Shown here piece by piece: positions 38,189-53,599 of a DNA stretch of 64,000 nt. Under the pieces are notes generated by a model. It saw only the letters and a list, made by a program, of their open reading frames with translations, did not search any database and had not been told where the DNA came from. The stretch is from Brugia malayi (Eukaryota > Nematoda > Chromadorea > Rhabditida > Onchocercidae). Both the position numbers and the translations under genes were made by a program. The first letter of the stretch is position 1, and each line of letters starts with the position of its first letter. The DNA lies in contig NW_025062477.1 of assembly GCF_000002995.4 (NCBI RefSeq), positions 5,924,649 through 5,988,648 of the forward strand, written 5' to 3'.

Positions 38189-41100
38189 CTGAAATTTACA
38201 TCTTCAAACTTAAGAGAAAAATTATCTCTCCTAATAGTGCATATTTTCTTTTAACCTAAATTTTACATTAGACATTTTGACACATTAAGGAAATAAAAAA
38301 AAACAAACATATTAATAAGCATTTCGATTAGTACGATGGATACTGGAGGTACTAAGAATAGTGAAATATTGTTATATTTTAATTTTCATTTTTGGGACAT
38401 AAAATATCTCTTTTTTCTAAAAGGACTTTTTTTCTTCTAAATTAATAAATTTTAGTGAAAAAAAATAGTTTAGTTGAAAAACTCGTTTTTCTATTTTCCT
38501 TTCTTAACATAGATAAACGAACTAACTGTTTTTTTTTTTTTTTTTTTTCTTTTCTTTTTGCGCATTTTAAATAAAGAGAAATTTTCGGGTAAAGAAACAA
38601 TAAAAATTAGATAAAAATGAACGGAAATTTTATAAAAAATGCACACGCCGGATAGAATACAAAGAAATTCGAAATGTGTCAGTCATTCTTTAATTGGAAT
38701 TAATTCCAAGTATAAAATGAAAACATAAAACGAAAAAAGAAAATGTTTTGAATTATAATTTTGTTAAAATTTGAGTTTCGATGGAAAGTTTTGCCATTTT
38801 TGTTAAAAGCATTGAAGAAAGATTTTTATAAAAAGCTCTAAAAGATCCTTTTCTTTTTCTGTTGAATGAGATTCCATCTTAATTGTACATTTAGCAATTC
38901 ATTTTCCATCTATTTCTGAACTAATTCTTTGTTAATCTTTTGCTCATTCTCTATTTACGATCCTATCAAGCATTAAGAAAGAAAATAAACAAGTGAATTA
39001 AAAATGAATAAATTTTATTTCAGTTCGATTTGATATTCTATCAAATATTATAGGAAGCAAATAAATGAATGAATGAATGAATAAAAAAATAAATAATTTT
39101 GTTTTTATTTGATTCATTCTTCTGTTAAGAACCGAAGGAGAAAGTAAACAGATTAAGCAGATAAGCAAGTAAATAAATAAATAAATAATTTTATTTCCCT
39201 TAATTCAAGTAAGTAAACAAGAAATAAAAGAGCGAGTAAGTAAGTGAGTAAATAAGTGATTAAATAATTTGACTTAATAGTTGGTATGGAAAATATCAGC
39301 AATAATGAAAGAGCAAAAGATGAATGTGAAGTGAGGTGGAAAAGAGAAGATTCGAAATGGGCGAATGAAGTGGGTAAATTTGACTGAAGGAATAGAGGAA
39401 ATGAAGAGGTGAAAAACAGAGAAGTGGCAAATTTCCTACATCCACTAACAAAAAAAAAAAAAAAAAAATTAAACTCTATTGACCTTTACAGAGAGGCCAA
39501 TCAGAGAATTTGATTAAAAGAAATGATAGGAGAAGTGTCGAAACCAATGACGACAATTTTCTTCAAACAAAACTTGACAGCAATTATCAATGAGCTGCAT
39601 GAAAAAGTGATTTTCTAAAATAGCCAATATTAAAACAAGATTGTCAAATATGATTGTTGCATTTATGAATACCGATGCAGTGTATTCGTCGTATTTTTGA
39701 TTAGAAAGAATGATATTATAGATGTGAATGAAATTTATTATAATGAAGCATCAGTCAGTACTTTGTAATTTCAGAAAAGATATTATTCAATTCTAAAATT
39801 AAAGATTTCAGAAGTTATTTTCCTTTTTTTTCACTCCATGCATACTTTCTTTTTAATTTTCATTTCGCGTAGTTTTATTAATGAAACTTCAGTTTATTCA
39901 AAGTCTTTGTTTTGTTACTTAACGTACAGTTAAGAGTTAGTTTTAATTAATAGGAATATAATGATATACATAACAAGTTATTTCGAAATTTCAGGTATTT
40001 AAATTTAAACCATCAAAATTATCTTATTTTAACTACTCACTAAATTTACAAACTTTATCATTTACCGGAATTGTCCGCATTGACTCTTTGTTATGCATAT
40101 TATCATCTTATTCCTATTAAAAAAAAAAAAAAAAAAAAACTAACCGTTAACTGTATGTTAAGTAGCAAAATAAAAACTCAGTTTGAGCTATTGCATTGAA
40201 TTTACATCGTAGCGGACAGAAGAATCTCTTCCAAAAATTTAATAACAAGAAAAGTTATGTAAAACTTATTTAAATCGAAATTCTTATTATATTTATACTT
40301 TTTTTTGAACTTTTTTTTCCATTTCCAGATGAAAATTCTTCATGTGATATTCAAGCAAAATAGGATATAAATACAAAATAACAGAAAAGCGATATAAATA
40401 AGATTTCATGTGATTATAGCAATGACTTCTATTATCATTTGTAGTTATAACAATTTGTGGGAAACTTTATCAAATAATTAAATTATTTTTACTAACTAAT
40501 AACTATGTGATCTTTTTTAAATTACATTTATCAAAGTGATAAGAGTAATAGATTTTAGCATATTCTACTTTGAACTACCAAAAGTTTTAATTCGAAAAAT
40601 TATATTGATATGAAGTAAAATATGACGAATTATATTTCTTTTTAAAGATATAATTAAGAATGAATAGAAATATTACTATAACAGGAATGACCTGAAGAAA
40701 TGCAAGAGTCTACTAGGTGAAAAATTATTCACATAATTTTACAATAAAAGTATATAAAATAAGCTAACACTAAGTAATAGTTTTAAAAAAAAAAAGTTGC
40801 TTTATTTAATGTGCCAACATCCATATTTAATTGTCACATTGTTTGATGCATTCCGATTTGGCTATCCGGTTTGTTAAAATCATAATTCAAGCAGTATTGT
40901 TAACTTAAATGTATTCAGTTCTACATGACCACTACAAAAAGCCACAAAAATGACTGAAACGGATGGATGATGTTAAATTGGAATTAATTTAAATGAAATC
41001 TTAAGTCACATTCTTTATCTTCGAACAAACAATGCCTTTAATTAATGTGTAATAACATCCATTGCAAATGACCTTATTTTGAATTTTTTTTTTTCTTGTT

Positions 41101-44100
41101 TGTAAAAAAAATGAAGTAATAGTAGAAGGAAAACTATCGATCAAGTCTTCTCTTCCTTCTTCCTTTCCAATAAAAAAAATCAAGAAATGCTAAGAACAAC
41201 GACAATTTCTGTAAAAATTTATCAAATTGAAAATTGAACTTTGAAGCGCCTAAAAACGAATGCTAAGTAATGTTTTATTTTGAAAAGCTTTTAAAAAACT
41301 AAAATTAAAATAAAATGGTAGACAAAATGTATTTTTGGTAAACTATAGAAAAAAAATGTGACAATTTATAATTGTATAATTGTAATTAAAAATAACAACT
41401 AATTTGAATGAAGATTTTATTGAAAAAAGCTGCAAGCGAAAAATAGAAAAATTGATGGAAAATAAACAAAATATGAAATGAATGAAGGAAGGAGGTGTAT
41501 TGTTGTTTACCTAAACAGCTTCCTCATCTTAAGAAACGTGTTTTATGCTTAACCCTATTATGTAAACAAGAATATAATTTGATTTCTTCTTAATTCAGTT
41601 ATGACTCCTTCTCTTTCTCTTTCTTTCTCTTCTAAATGTTATCATTAATAGCGCATATTTCATTATAGCTTCATTATACTTAATTAAATTTCAAAAAAAA
41701 ACTTGAAGTAATGGAAATAATGGAATTAAAAAGTTTAATGATCATTACAGCTACATCAGTAATTAGCTCTTGACTGTTTATCTTTATTGATGTAGCTATA
41801 CTGGTCACTAACTTACCAGTATAGCAACACATATATACAACAGGTATATGTTATAACAAAGTGGAATTAAATAATCTTAGTACATAGGTAGCAATGGTAT
41901 GAGATATAAATCATTTTAATTTCACATTGGTTAAATTAATTGCAACATGTCATATGAAAAAGAAAGGAAAGCAATATAACAGGTAATATAAGAAGGATAA
42001 TATAAGTAAATATAATAGTAATAGTAATAATAACTAAGAATAATAATAAACAAATGTAGTGTAAGGATTAATAATGAAGTGATGAAGTGCAGTATTTTAT
42101 TTTGTGATGAAATAGTTATACACAATTGTTAAGGAATTTTTATTGTTATTTTTCCGCTTCGACTTTTTTATAACTTTCTAAAAGTAACATGTTGAGCTCA
42201 GTTTGAGAATCTTTTTAAAGAAATGAAAAGAAGAAGAAGGATGAGAATAGAAAGGACGAAAAAACAAGTTTCATGGCAATTTCATCGCATAAATTTTATT
42301 CATAGCGCTACGGTTTTTCTCTAAAAGGGACAAAATTATAATTTTGAATTAAATTTGCTATGAAAATTACCTATCAATAAATCTTCCTAAATTCTTATCT
42401 GTGAATAATTCACAGCTCTTATAATCATTATTTGTTTCGCTCATTCTCTTTATGATCATTGTCATTGTCATCACATAATCATCAACATTATATAATCATT
42501 ATCGTTATCAATATCACCAACATCGTCAATATCATTACCAAATTGCTCGAAAGAGGAAATGAATTGGCGATGAAATATTTAGTTGATTCAATTTTATGCT
42601 AGTAATTAGCAATTTTCATATGAACTATGGTTTAAAAATTTTATAGACTAATTAATTACAAAACAAATGAAGATAAATGATAATACATTTGTTTGAATTC
42701 AAATTTGCATCCCATGTAAAGAATACACAACTAGAAGTACAGTCTTTAATATTAATTTATTGATAAGTAAACATAAATGTACTGCAATGAATGCACATTT
42801 TAGAAAACTTGTGTCAAAGGTGTCAAAAAATAGATCGCGGCGGAAAATGTTCCTATGGAATACGAAAGGCGCATTAGATAAATAAACGTTATACAATTGA
42901 TACAGAATTTCTAAAATTGACAAAAAAGAAGGGAAAAGAGAAAGAAAAAAGAAAATATAAATTAAAAAATGCCAAAAAATTAGGTCATTTTTTCCGCTTT
43001 ATAGAATTGGATGAAGAATAGATAAAAAATCTAGAAGAGATAGATACTTCTACTTTTGCGCTACCTATAAAAGGACATTACATTTCTTTTGCGCCATTCT
43101 CATTTCCTTCAAACTATCAATTTACTCTTCAACAAAAAATTCCTGTGTAAAATTTTATTTTGTTAACACACAAGGACAATTCAATCTTATGAGATGCATT
43201 TTGTGAGACTGCGTAAAGTAACCAACAATCAGTTTTTTTGAAAAATCCATCTCTCTCTCTCTCTGTCTTTCTCTTTTTTCTTTCTTTCTTTTCCCTTCCC
43301 CTTTTTCTTAGCATTTTTAAAGAAAATATATCCAATGAAAGGTTTATTTCTTTAAAAATTGAAATAATTACAGGTAATGTAAATAACCGTTTTTTTTTTC
43401 TTTTTTTTTCAAAACAATACACACAGAGTGTGTGAAGTGGAACGAGCGAATAACAATTGCGATTATCTAAAATTTAGTTTAAAACTTCTTTTTCTAGAAT
43501 AGCTAAACTAATCGACATTTTTGTTCTTTTTGAACATTTTAAAAATTCACATAAAATATTAATGATGCAAGACAAAAAAAAAAGACTCAGCTATGTCAAA
43601 ATTAGCCTATTAAATATAGCTAAGTTTAAAATTCGTACAAGATATGTGATAAACCACTATACAAATGATTATCATAATATGTAAATCACATACATAAATT
43701 GCTCAAAACAAAGCAAAGAGATCAATAAATAAAATAAGCAATAAAATAGAAGAAGAAAAACTTTTATAATTTCATGACAAGAAATGAATTTAATAATTTT
43801 TACTACTAAAATAATACTATATGAATTTTGTACATTTAAATGATAATTTTAAAGAAAGTAATCAATTGTGAAGACAATTGTTGGAACAAAAATTTAAAAA
43901 TGACAATGAAATATTTGACGAGAAATTTATATGAAAGGAGGAGTTGCTGTAATAGTATGCCATTTGGAGTGACCTTGCGCATTTCTGTATTCGATGTTTG
44001 TAAAAGGGAAATGAGATTTATACCACTGATAAATGTGATCTGTTAAATAAAATGATAGTGACACCATTATCTATCTATCTGTCATATGGCTATGCTAACA

Positions 44101-45998
44101 AGGTTAATTTATTTGATAGATAAGATTTAATGAATTGGTTTTGATATGATATCTTTTATTAAAGAAATTAAAATTTGCTGTTTCGCTTAAACATTGTTTC
44201 TGCTTTTTTCCTTGCTTTTTTTCAGCCATTTTAAAAAATTATGGAAATATTATAATCCGAGTAGAATTTGTAAGCTAAAACAATTAAATTATTTAAATGA
44301 GATTTTTACGTTAAAAGAATTTCTACTATGTAGTATAAAGCGAATAAATTAATGCAATTATCTTTCACAGTTAATTGGAATGTTTTACTTCATTTTTGTT
44401 AATCATAAAATCAATCATACAAATTATAAAATGTTCATTTATCAATTCAACTATGAACTTTGAAAGGACAAATAATTACTGTAAATCAAAACAAAATTAT
44501 GAGTAAAAACATTATTGCTACTAATAATACTAAAAAAGTAAAATCAAATCAGTAATATCACTAAAACAGTTAAGCCATCCATTTTTAAAACAAAAAGAAT
44601 TTAAAATAAAATGAAACAAACGAGCTACACTATGAATATGAAAAAACTGTAAAAAGATATTCATAAAAGAACCAAAAATAAATAAATAAATCTCAAAATT
44701 ATGAGTGGAAGCAAAACTAAAACAATTTTAAAACTCAGATACATAAACCTACTTATCATCGAGTAAAAAAAAAAAAAAAAAACAGAAAATTAAAATAAAA
44801 AGAATAAAGCATATCAAACAAAAAAAGCTTTTTACCGTAAATAAAAAATTCTAATAAGAAACTAAAAAGCTAAAAAAAACGACAAATTCAATCAGTAGAT
44901 ATAGATCATATTAAAAATATACTAAATCTTTAAAAATAAATTGAGAAAAAGTAACTAAAAGCTCTATAAATTTTATTTTAAAAGTTAAAGACACAACTAA
45001 AAAAAAGTTTTCAAATTTCAAAAAAAAAAAAAAAATTCAAAGCCAAAAAAAGTAAAGTGATTTACAATCAAACATATTAAAAATTATGCTAAAAGCATAC
45101 TAACTTACTAAATTTAAAAAAATGAGAAAAAAAAAAACATATCTCATTTAAAAAATGAGAAAAAAAAACAAAAATATTATTCAAAAGGATAAAAATATCA
45201 CAAAAAATTACCAAATTAACTAAAATGTTACTTTATAAATAATATTTTGCATTGAAATTAAAAATAACATTTAAAAAATGAGAAAAAAAAAAAACAAAAA
45301 TATTACAAAAATCCTTTTGAATCAAAATAGCAAAAATAATAACTTCTAATTTGAAGTAACAAATATCAAAACAATAGAGAAAGACAGTAATAAGAATTTA
45401 AATATCGAGATAATTTTTAAAACTAAAAATAATATAAAAATTTCATTAAATTCAAAAAAAAATTATTTAAATTATTTATTATTTAATAGTTCCCATTTTT
45501 TGGTAAGCAAAGTAAGTAATAAAAAATAAAATTTCTTCTTGATATTTAAATAATGCTAAAAAATATTATCTTATAAGCAGTAAAACAATTGAAATGGGAA
45601 AGAATGGAAACGGAAACGGAGATGGATGCATCCGGAAAATGTTATTGATAACAATTAAGGGAAAATTATTTGGATTTTTTTGACTTTTTCAAAAGAAAAA
45701 ATAATAATCTTTTACAAAAGAAGAAAAGGAAATTATTGCTTAATCATCAAAATGAATGAATTTTTTCTTCTGTAACAAATTTTTGTTTCATTTTGAACTT
45801 TAAATTAATTTCATTCAAAAACATATAAACCTCAATTTTTGTCATTATATATATATATATATATATATTTTTTGCTGCTGCTGCAATACAATCAACAAAT
45901 TATTGGAGAATTTGTCTACCAGAAGTTATTAATTTTAAAAATTTGCAGTTAATTGTGTGACAATACCAAAGATTTCTAACTTGAAAGTTGTTGAAGAA
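38189..45998. other. AT-rich gene desert
   Basis: Over 7.8 kb there is no exon with conserved content. The sequence is dominated by A and T runs (for example T at 38528-38548, A near 40121-40138), tetranucleotide tracts (AATG near 39063, AAAT near 39172, AAGT near 39233), a CT tract near 43249, degenerate ATC/ATT repeats (about 42420-42540) and a TA microsatellite (45847-45870). It may hold promoters for the flanking divergent genes (four-TM on minus, peritrophin protein on plus), but none can be named. Confidence 0.6.
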
Positions 45999-48900
45999 AT
46001 GGGAAATTACAAATTTATCATATTGATAATTTGCTTATTTATCACTGTTTGCTGCATTCCAACACTCAATTTTTCTAAGGTAGTAATTATTCATTTCTTG
46101 AAAAGGTATTTTATGAAAAAAAAATTTTCGAAATTTGTCGATTTATCAAAAATGACATTTACATTTTTTTTTTTCTTTTGAACAAAATCGATAGGAATTT
46201 GAAATGACTGAAAGAAAGCTTCATTTGTTTTAAAAATTCTAATTAGTATTAGTATAATGTGTTTATTATTGCTGTGTAATATATTAATTAACAATACATG
46301 GTAAGACGATTTCATTTCATCGATAAATTTAACAGTGTTCCAAATCATTAAATGACAAAAGTCTTATTTTATTCAGTCATAAAAGTTTATCTGATTGCCA
46401 CTAATTATTAGGTGGTTGATCAACAGATTAAATTATAAACATTTTATTTACCAGGTCGATAAAAGAGAGAAATATTGATTAGAAGAGAGAAAAATGGACA
46501 GAAACATTAAAGCTTATTAATAATTTGTTCAAATTTAAATTAGATATTTTTCTTTAAATTCACTGAAATTTAAATTACACTTCCTTAAGCTATATAAGCT
46601 GAATTATTTGGACTAAAATTTAAGTAAGTTAGAATTCAACTCCAGAAAAAACTGTGTAGAATTAATTATAATACAATGCTTATCATAAAGATAATGATGC
46701 TAAGTGTTTTGTTATAATCAACAATAAGTTAAAAATTAGATTAAATTCGAGATAATGAAATGAAGGAAAATTCGACCATTTGATAAGAAGTGAAAGTGTC
46801 ATTTCAAGGACTACATTCATATCAGTCTCATTTCAATCATTTTTTTTTAAAGAAAATTTAATAAGACGTGACTTGTTTTAGAAAAGAATTTCATGGAATC
46901 GAGTACAAACAATTGCACATCAAATGAATATATATGATAATTTGATAAGTTTTCTTTAAAATCATTTAGCTTATCACCTTACATTGTTACTTGCATTTCT
47001 CATCTGAATTCTAACATTTTTTACGAACCTAACGATCCAGAACGCATCATCTTTGAACAAATTTGTGATGGACATTCATTGATTTCACTTGGCGCTTGTA
47101 GCAATGCTTATATTCGATGTTTCTATAATTCAACTGGTCATTCCATATTGGCTATTCTTGAGGAATGTCCAATTGGAAAAGTTCGTCAAATTATACTATG
47201 CCATTTTTACACTATTATTTAATCAATTTTGTAATAAATAATGAAAATTTGAACCTTTTAATATATCGTCAACAAATATTAATGAAAAAAAGTTGAAATT
47301 AGAAATTGTGTAAATTTTTTTTTATGTAGATTTTTAATGGAGCATTTTGTGAAATTCCACGAAATAATTGTATAAACATATGGAGCCAACGAATGGGAAA
47401 AATTAATTCTGAAACAGAAATGCTTTTTGAGGTATTTTAAATAATTGCTACAACAATAATTAAATAAATTTTTAATGAAATTTTCCATTTACTGTAATGG
47501 TTGTTTTTAAATAAAATAGAGACAAATTTGATTTAAATCAAAAATAAATGGAATTTTTTTTTTGTAGCTGATTAAGTGCAATGTCTTCTTCTGTCATTCA
47601 TCAACAACTTTTCTCTTTGCAGGAAATGAATTTTTGTTATGATGGTGGTTCTGGAATATATATGTTTCCAAAGATTATATGCTCTCGACAAGCATATGTC
47701 TGCAAAAATCAAAACGAAGGATTTGCAATCACATGTCTACCAGGTAAGCATAAAATTTTACTAGCTTATATACTTATATTTATGTTTAAATTTGTCGCTT
47801 ACAATACCTGTAATTCTTTACCGAATAGGTGCAAATTTTCTTGCTAACTTATAAACAACTTTTCATGTAAGTAATTTTTCGCGAAATTATTTGTTTTTGT
47901 TCGTTTTCTATGTTTAATTTTGGTTTGTAATTTAAGAATAAACAAATTGAAGCATTTTTTTCATTTATTTATCTTTACTGAACTATTCTATAGGAATGAT
48001 AATGTTAAGACGACCATTCGGTTGCTTTGTTTATCCTCCAAGTTGTGCATCCGATAAAATTTCAATGAAACAATCTGCTCCTCTAAGACAACATGCCATT
48101 GAAATATACTGTGATCAGCAATACTTAACAAAACGGAATAACAGAGTAATGATGCTTCCGAAGATACAATGCACCAGTTGGTGAATTTCATTATTTTGGT
48201 TTAATCATATTACTTTTGTTTCTTTAAATTTGAAAGTTTTTGAACTTGTAAAGCATTGAAAGTTAAGTGCTCAATTTTTGAAAATTTCGTTGAAAACAAT
48301 GACTTATTAGAATAAAGAATTTAAAGCATTCTAAATTTATATCAGTTAAGTAAAGTACTAATTGAACAATTTAATATCGAAATTATCATATGTTATTCGA
48401 CAAATTTCTGACACGACAAATTTTCGAATTTTGCATTAATAAATCGCCTTATTTAAATAAATATAACTGGCATTTATTTAAAAAAGAAAATATTCAAATT
48501 AGAAAAAAAACTTAGCAAAAGTACTAACTGCTATCATTGATAGTAAATCCCAATGCCATATCATTATTGAAGTAGTAATTGAAATTTGCTAAGTAAAACA
48601 AGAGAGTAGGAGATTTTTTCCTGAAGAATGTTTGCAATTTATTAAAATTACTAGTTATGCCAGGAAAATTTAGGTATGTTGGGTGTGGCAAATTAATTAA
48701 AGATATTATTTATTGTGAAAATGGATTCATTTATGATGTAAAATTGCGAAAATGTAGACAACGAAACAACAAAGATCATTGCATAATGCCAGATTTATGC
48801 AAGTAGTTTTAATTTTAAAAATATAAATTTAAAAAATAACTTCCCACATGTTTTTTTGTAATATATAGAAAAAGAGTTTTGAGAAATTATAATCCTAGAT

Positions 48901-51900
48901 ATTACGTATATTTAGTAGCTTACTCTTTCTATTTTAGTAATGATATAATTTTATGCTAATGAAAAATTTTGTGAAATTTGCAATCCATTACTACATTGTT
49001 TTTTTTTTTTTTTTTCACGGTTCATTTATTTCACTAATCTTTCGTGGATTTATGATTATATTTAAGAGAAATGAGAATACATTCACGAATATCAAGCATA
49101 AATTGGTTTTAGAAATCGAAAATGGCGAACGATATCGTTGGGTAATTGTGACAGACAATTCGTATATTGTCGAGACCAAGTACCAGAGAAATTCGTTTGC
49201 TCCGAAGGTTTCATCTTCTTTAACGATCGCTGCGTACCAATGTATCAGACTAGTAGTGAGTGCTGGAAGTGTCAAAATGGCCAGAAACGACATATCTCAC
49301 TTCATTCATGCAATGAAGTGATTAATTCGATTTTCTCTTACCATCTTTATTTTAAATTCTTTTTGGTGTAACAAATTTGATCGTATAGTTAGGGTAAATA
49401 TTTAAAAAGTCTGACAGGAATGACAATTTTTTCTTTTTTTCTATTACAATCAGGATTAAAAATATTATCAAATTTGAAAGAATTACTGCGAAATTTCATT
49501 AATTAATAAAATTTTATTTTTTAGTATTCTGTTTGTCAGAATGGTCATTGGGAGGATCGTACCTGCCCAACTGGAATGATCTATTTTGAAGCTAATCAAA
49601 TGTGTCAAGCAGATCCATCCTGTGCTCATCCATTTGTTAGTATTTGTTGTTATCTAAATCAAAATGTTTATATATTTACTACTATCAACAATTTCTAAAT
49701 TGAACTACTTTTATTTCTACAACTTTCTAAATTCATGTATTTTTAATTTTACAAATATAAAACAGTAATGTTATCTTTCACCTTTCAATTATTTTATTTC
49801 CATGCTTTGCATAATTTGATAGGAATTTTTGGATAGAAATTGAAATTTAAATCAAATAGCAAGATTTTATAAGAAATGAAATGATGTTTTGTAATATCTT
49901 TAGTCAGTTGTAGAAATGTAAAGTGGGCACGTCGTTTCAATTGAAATGCAACGAATATTTGATCTGTTCGTCGAATGGTATCGTTGAGCATCGTTTCTGT
50001 CCACCATTTTATCGATGGGACAATCGAGCGCTATTGTGCATTCCCGATAACAATTGCTTATCTTCATCGGTTTTTTTTTTCTTTGTGAAAGATTGAAATC
50101 GAAGAAGATAGATCAAAAGAAGTGAAATTGCTGATCAGATTGCAATAGATATAAAGTGATAAAAAATCTGATAGTGTCATGAATTATCATGAAAAATCGA
50201 AATTCAATAACACAAAACCATATTTAGTAATTGTTCAAATGAATTCAAATTTGTAATTCATTTAGTAGAGATTCGATAAAACGTTTCTCATATATCTTTA
50301 TAATACATTTCTTTATAGAATAAACCATGTAGAGAGGGCGCAGTTATTGACAGTTTTGATTGTAAATTTTATTATCAATGTTCTGGTGGCAAATGGCATA
50401 AAATGTCATGTGTGGCGTATCCGGCTGGTAATTATTCTATCATTAATAATTTATTTCCTTTTTTAAGATTTTGAATAAAATTTGGTTTAGATTTTCAGTT
50501 GCTATTTGTGCAGAAATCTTTTAGTTGATGAATTTCCCAAATAATCTATATGAATAAATTTAGTTAATCTAAGTTAATTCGAATATATCATTCATTGATA
50601 TTTTGTAGGTGCAATATTTTATTCTAATTATAGATTAACTTTGGTGATAAATAGTATTATTACCGAGGATGTAATTTAATATCAAATAATGAATATTATA
50701 GCAGAATTGTGTAAAGTATGCCGCCATCATAGTGACAATGTCGCATGGCAAGCGGAAGAGAGATGTGACGAAGGTGATACGGTAGCTAATCCGCAAGACT
50801 GCAGAAATTATGCGATATGCAACGGAAGAAGGTGGACGAGTATGTGGTGTGAAGTTGGCACTTTTTGGAATCAAAATTTAAAACGTTGTTATCATATCAC
50901 TGATTGTAAAGCATTCAAGCGTGTAGAATGCAATCATGGACAGGTCAAGGGTCATTCTTCAGTTCCATTTACATTTGTTCAATATATTTTGAAAAAACAT
51001 AATTTTTAAAAATATGCTAGAATAAAAGAATAAAGTACGTTTGTTGCTGCTTGAAAATTTATCTGAGATGTTTGGCAAAATGATTGATTGATTTAGTTTA
51101 GTAAATTACTATTTTTTAAAATAGTAATTTATTAAAACAACAAAACAAAAAACAAAACATTAAATTTTAGTATTTGATTGGTGATATATGCAATGAATAT
51201 TTGAAATGTCTGCAAGGTTCTTGGATAACAATGAAATGCCTCCCGGGATATGCTTTTGGTAAATTTTTTAAAAATGAAAATTCTCTTTTTTTAAACATCC
51301 AATATCTTATTTTAATAAAACTTAACGAAAGAAGAAATAGAAAGAGAGGAAGAGAAACAGATAGAAAGGGAAAGACTGAGCTATTAATCTTCGTTTAATT
51401 ATTTCAATGTTAAGCCGAATAGCTATATTTTTAACATATATGAATTAAAGAAAGTACAATAACTACTAATTATGGAAAACCTTAAGTTTTTTATTGTTTT
51501 TGGAATTAAATTAATGTTTTTTTTTTAATTTAAAGTCTTTTTTCAACTTTTAGAAATAAATTAAAATTCAACAAGAAAAAAAACTGATCAAAAATTGAGG
51601 TTTCACATAAAAAATTATTATAGTTAACGTTATATTTTTACAAGCGTAAAAGTAAGTGAATTGTTAATTTACTTATTATTTAGACGTAATTACGAAGAAG
51701 TGTGTTATTTCGAATGAATGCTTATCATCGAACAATAATAATTATCTAAGTGTAATAGATAACGATATTACTGATCCATCAGTATCACTTTTTCAATTAG
51801 AAACAATGTTGGAAGAGAATCAACAGCTACATAGGGTAATTTAATTAAAATTAATTATTCATAACAGAATTAATAAATTCATAATTTACAACCTTCTAAT

Positions 51901-53599
51901 CATATTTCTTATAAAATAACGGAAGCACAGTTGTAGCCTTGTCAGTTTGGTAGTAAAATTCGTAATGAATATGACTGTAATCGATATTTTGAATGTACAA
52001 TGGATGAATATAAGGATCGATATTGTAATGGTAATCATGAATTTAATGATGAAAGTGGAAAATGTGAAAAAGAGTAAGAAATTTAAACTATTATTATTAC
52101 TTATCAGGAAAAACATTGTATAATAATACAGTTTTTTTTTTTTTTTTTCTACTTTTTCTTTCATAAATTTTAAACATTTGAAATTAAATTGAGTGATTAG
52201 GATTTAGTATTGCACTTAAAAAAAGACAATTAAGAATGAATTTTTTTTTTTTTTTAATTCATATTTAGATATCATTGTGATTTATCACGTTGTCGTAATG
52301 GAAGAATAATTGAAAGTGAAATATGTGGTCATTATCAAATTTGTATCAATGGTACATGGCAGAGGAAAGTATGTGAAAATAATCGACAATTCATTGATGG
52401 ATATTGTCAAACAGTACATTGTAACAACGATAATAATGGTTCGTAAAAGTTTTCTTTTCTTTTTTTCTTCTTAATTTCTTATTTTTAATTATTTTCCCTT
52501 AATTCATGCTATTAAAATGGTGTAACATTCACGTGCTATGTGACAAACGAATATTGCAATCATTACTGCAGCAATCAATATCATTTGAGATAGTATCATT
52601 GTATGGTTATTGTTATGAAAATTTACTCCAACTACTTTATTCAGAGATTAAATGAAAATGCTACAGAAACGACAAATTTATGACAATCTTTTTCAGCAAT
52701 CTTATCAGCACTATCGTCATCATGCAAAGAGGGCAGTGTCCTGGCTGATAATATCAACTGTAAGCGTTACTTTATTTGTAGACAGGGTCGATTTCAACAG
52801 CAATTTTGCTGGAATGGTGCAATATTTGATAAAAAGGTCTCGTATCCATTCATTTAAGCATCCTACAGACATTCATTCTTATTGTTGACTGTAACAGTTT
52901 CTTTGCACAAATGCAAATATCAATCTATTCTATTAATTTTAAACTCTTTATAAAATTTAAATTATTTTGAAATACTCCTCCATTCCTTTCTTGTACTTTT
53001 ATTCCTTCTTATTATTTTTAGCAAAAGAAAATTTTAAGCGTGGCTATTGCGTACGAGATACAATTTGCATGTCAGAAGGAAGCTGCACCGAAGATACTAT
53101 ACAGGCTGATAAACAGGACCGCACTGCTTATCAAATTTGCAGTGATGGTAAATTCGAATCATATTCCTGTCCTTATGGCCTAGTTTATATTCCTAGCAAA
53201 AGAAGATGTGAAAGAGATAGTGTTATTGATGGCGAAAGGTACGAAACTTGCAAGGTGCGAATTCTCCCTAAAAAAATTTTTAAAAATTTAGTTTTTAAAA
53301 TCTTCATTAATTACCGATGCATAATTACTCTCTTAAAGAGGAGTGTATAATCCATTTAGGTATTTTTGTATTATTTGCGTTTAGCAATGAAAAAAAAAAA
53401 GGAATTTCAGGAAAGCGGTGGTCCTACTGGTTATAGAGCAGACCCAAACGACTGTCACAAATTTTACCAATGTGCTCATGGGAAATGGGTCTCCAAAGCT
53501 TGTCCAGATAAATTATACTGGAATATGGAAAAAACGACATGCGACTGGCTTCCTGATGATGACTCCTGCAAAAATCGTATTACTCATGTCTTACTGTAA
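45999..53599 (+). CDS. Secreted multi-domain chitin-binding (peritrophin-A) protein
   Basis: CBM14/peritrophin-A modules bind chitin in nematode eggshell, pharynx and matrix. Nineteen plus-strand exons join in phase: 45999-46105, 46970-47180, 47330-47431, 47623-47743, 47994-48180, 48674-48802, 49113-49317, 49525-49635, 49914-50069, 50319-50427, 50609-50653, 50702-50943, 51171-51258, 51684-51835, 51937-52073, 52269-52438, 52697-52836, 53039-53254 and 53411-53599. The total is 2817 nt, or 938 residues. The start MGNYKFIILIICLFITVCC is a signal peptide. About 14 Cys-rich modules follow with the C-x(n)-C-x5-C...Y..C..G.W....C spacing, for example DCHKFYQCAHGKWVSKACP and DCRNYAICNGRRWTSMWC. Introns often split a module between its middle cysteines. 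The last two modules each lack one expected cysteine. The module number and secretion resemble C. elegans CBD-1 (eggshell); orthology is an inference. The exon 1 to 2 joint is the least certain: an earlier donor at 46079 exists but would shift phase. Confidence 0.85.

Noticed and set aside
48953..49371. 122-codon plus and 92-codon minus frames overlapping a peritrophin exon
   Set aside because: The in-phase frame 49113-49317 carries the cysteine pattern and joins neighbouring exons; the other frames are shadows.
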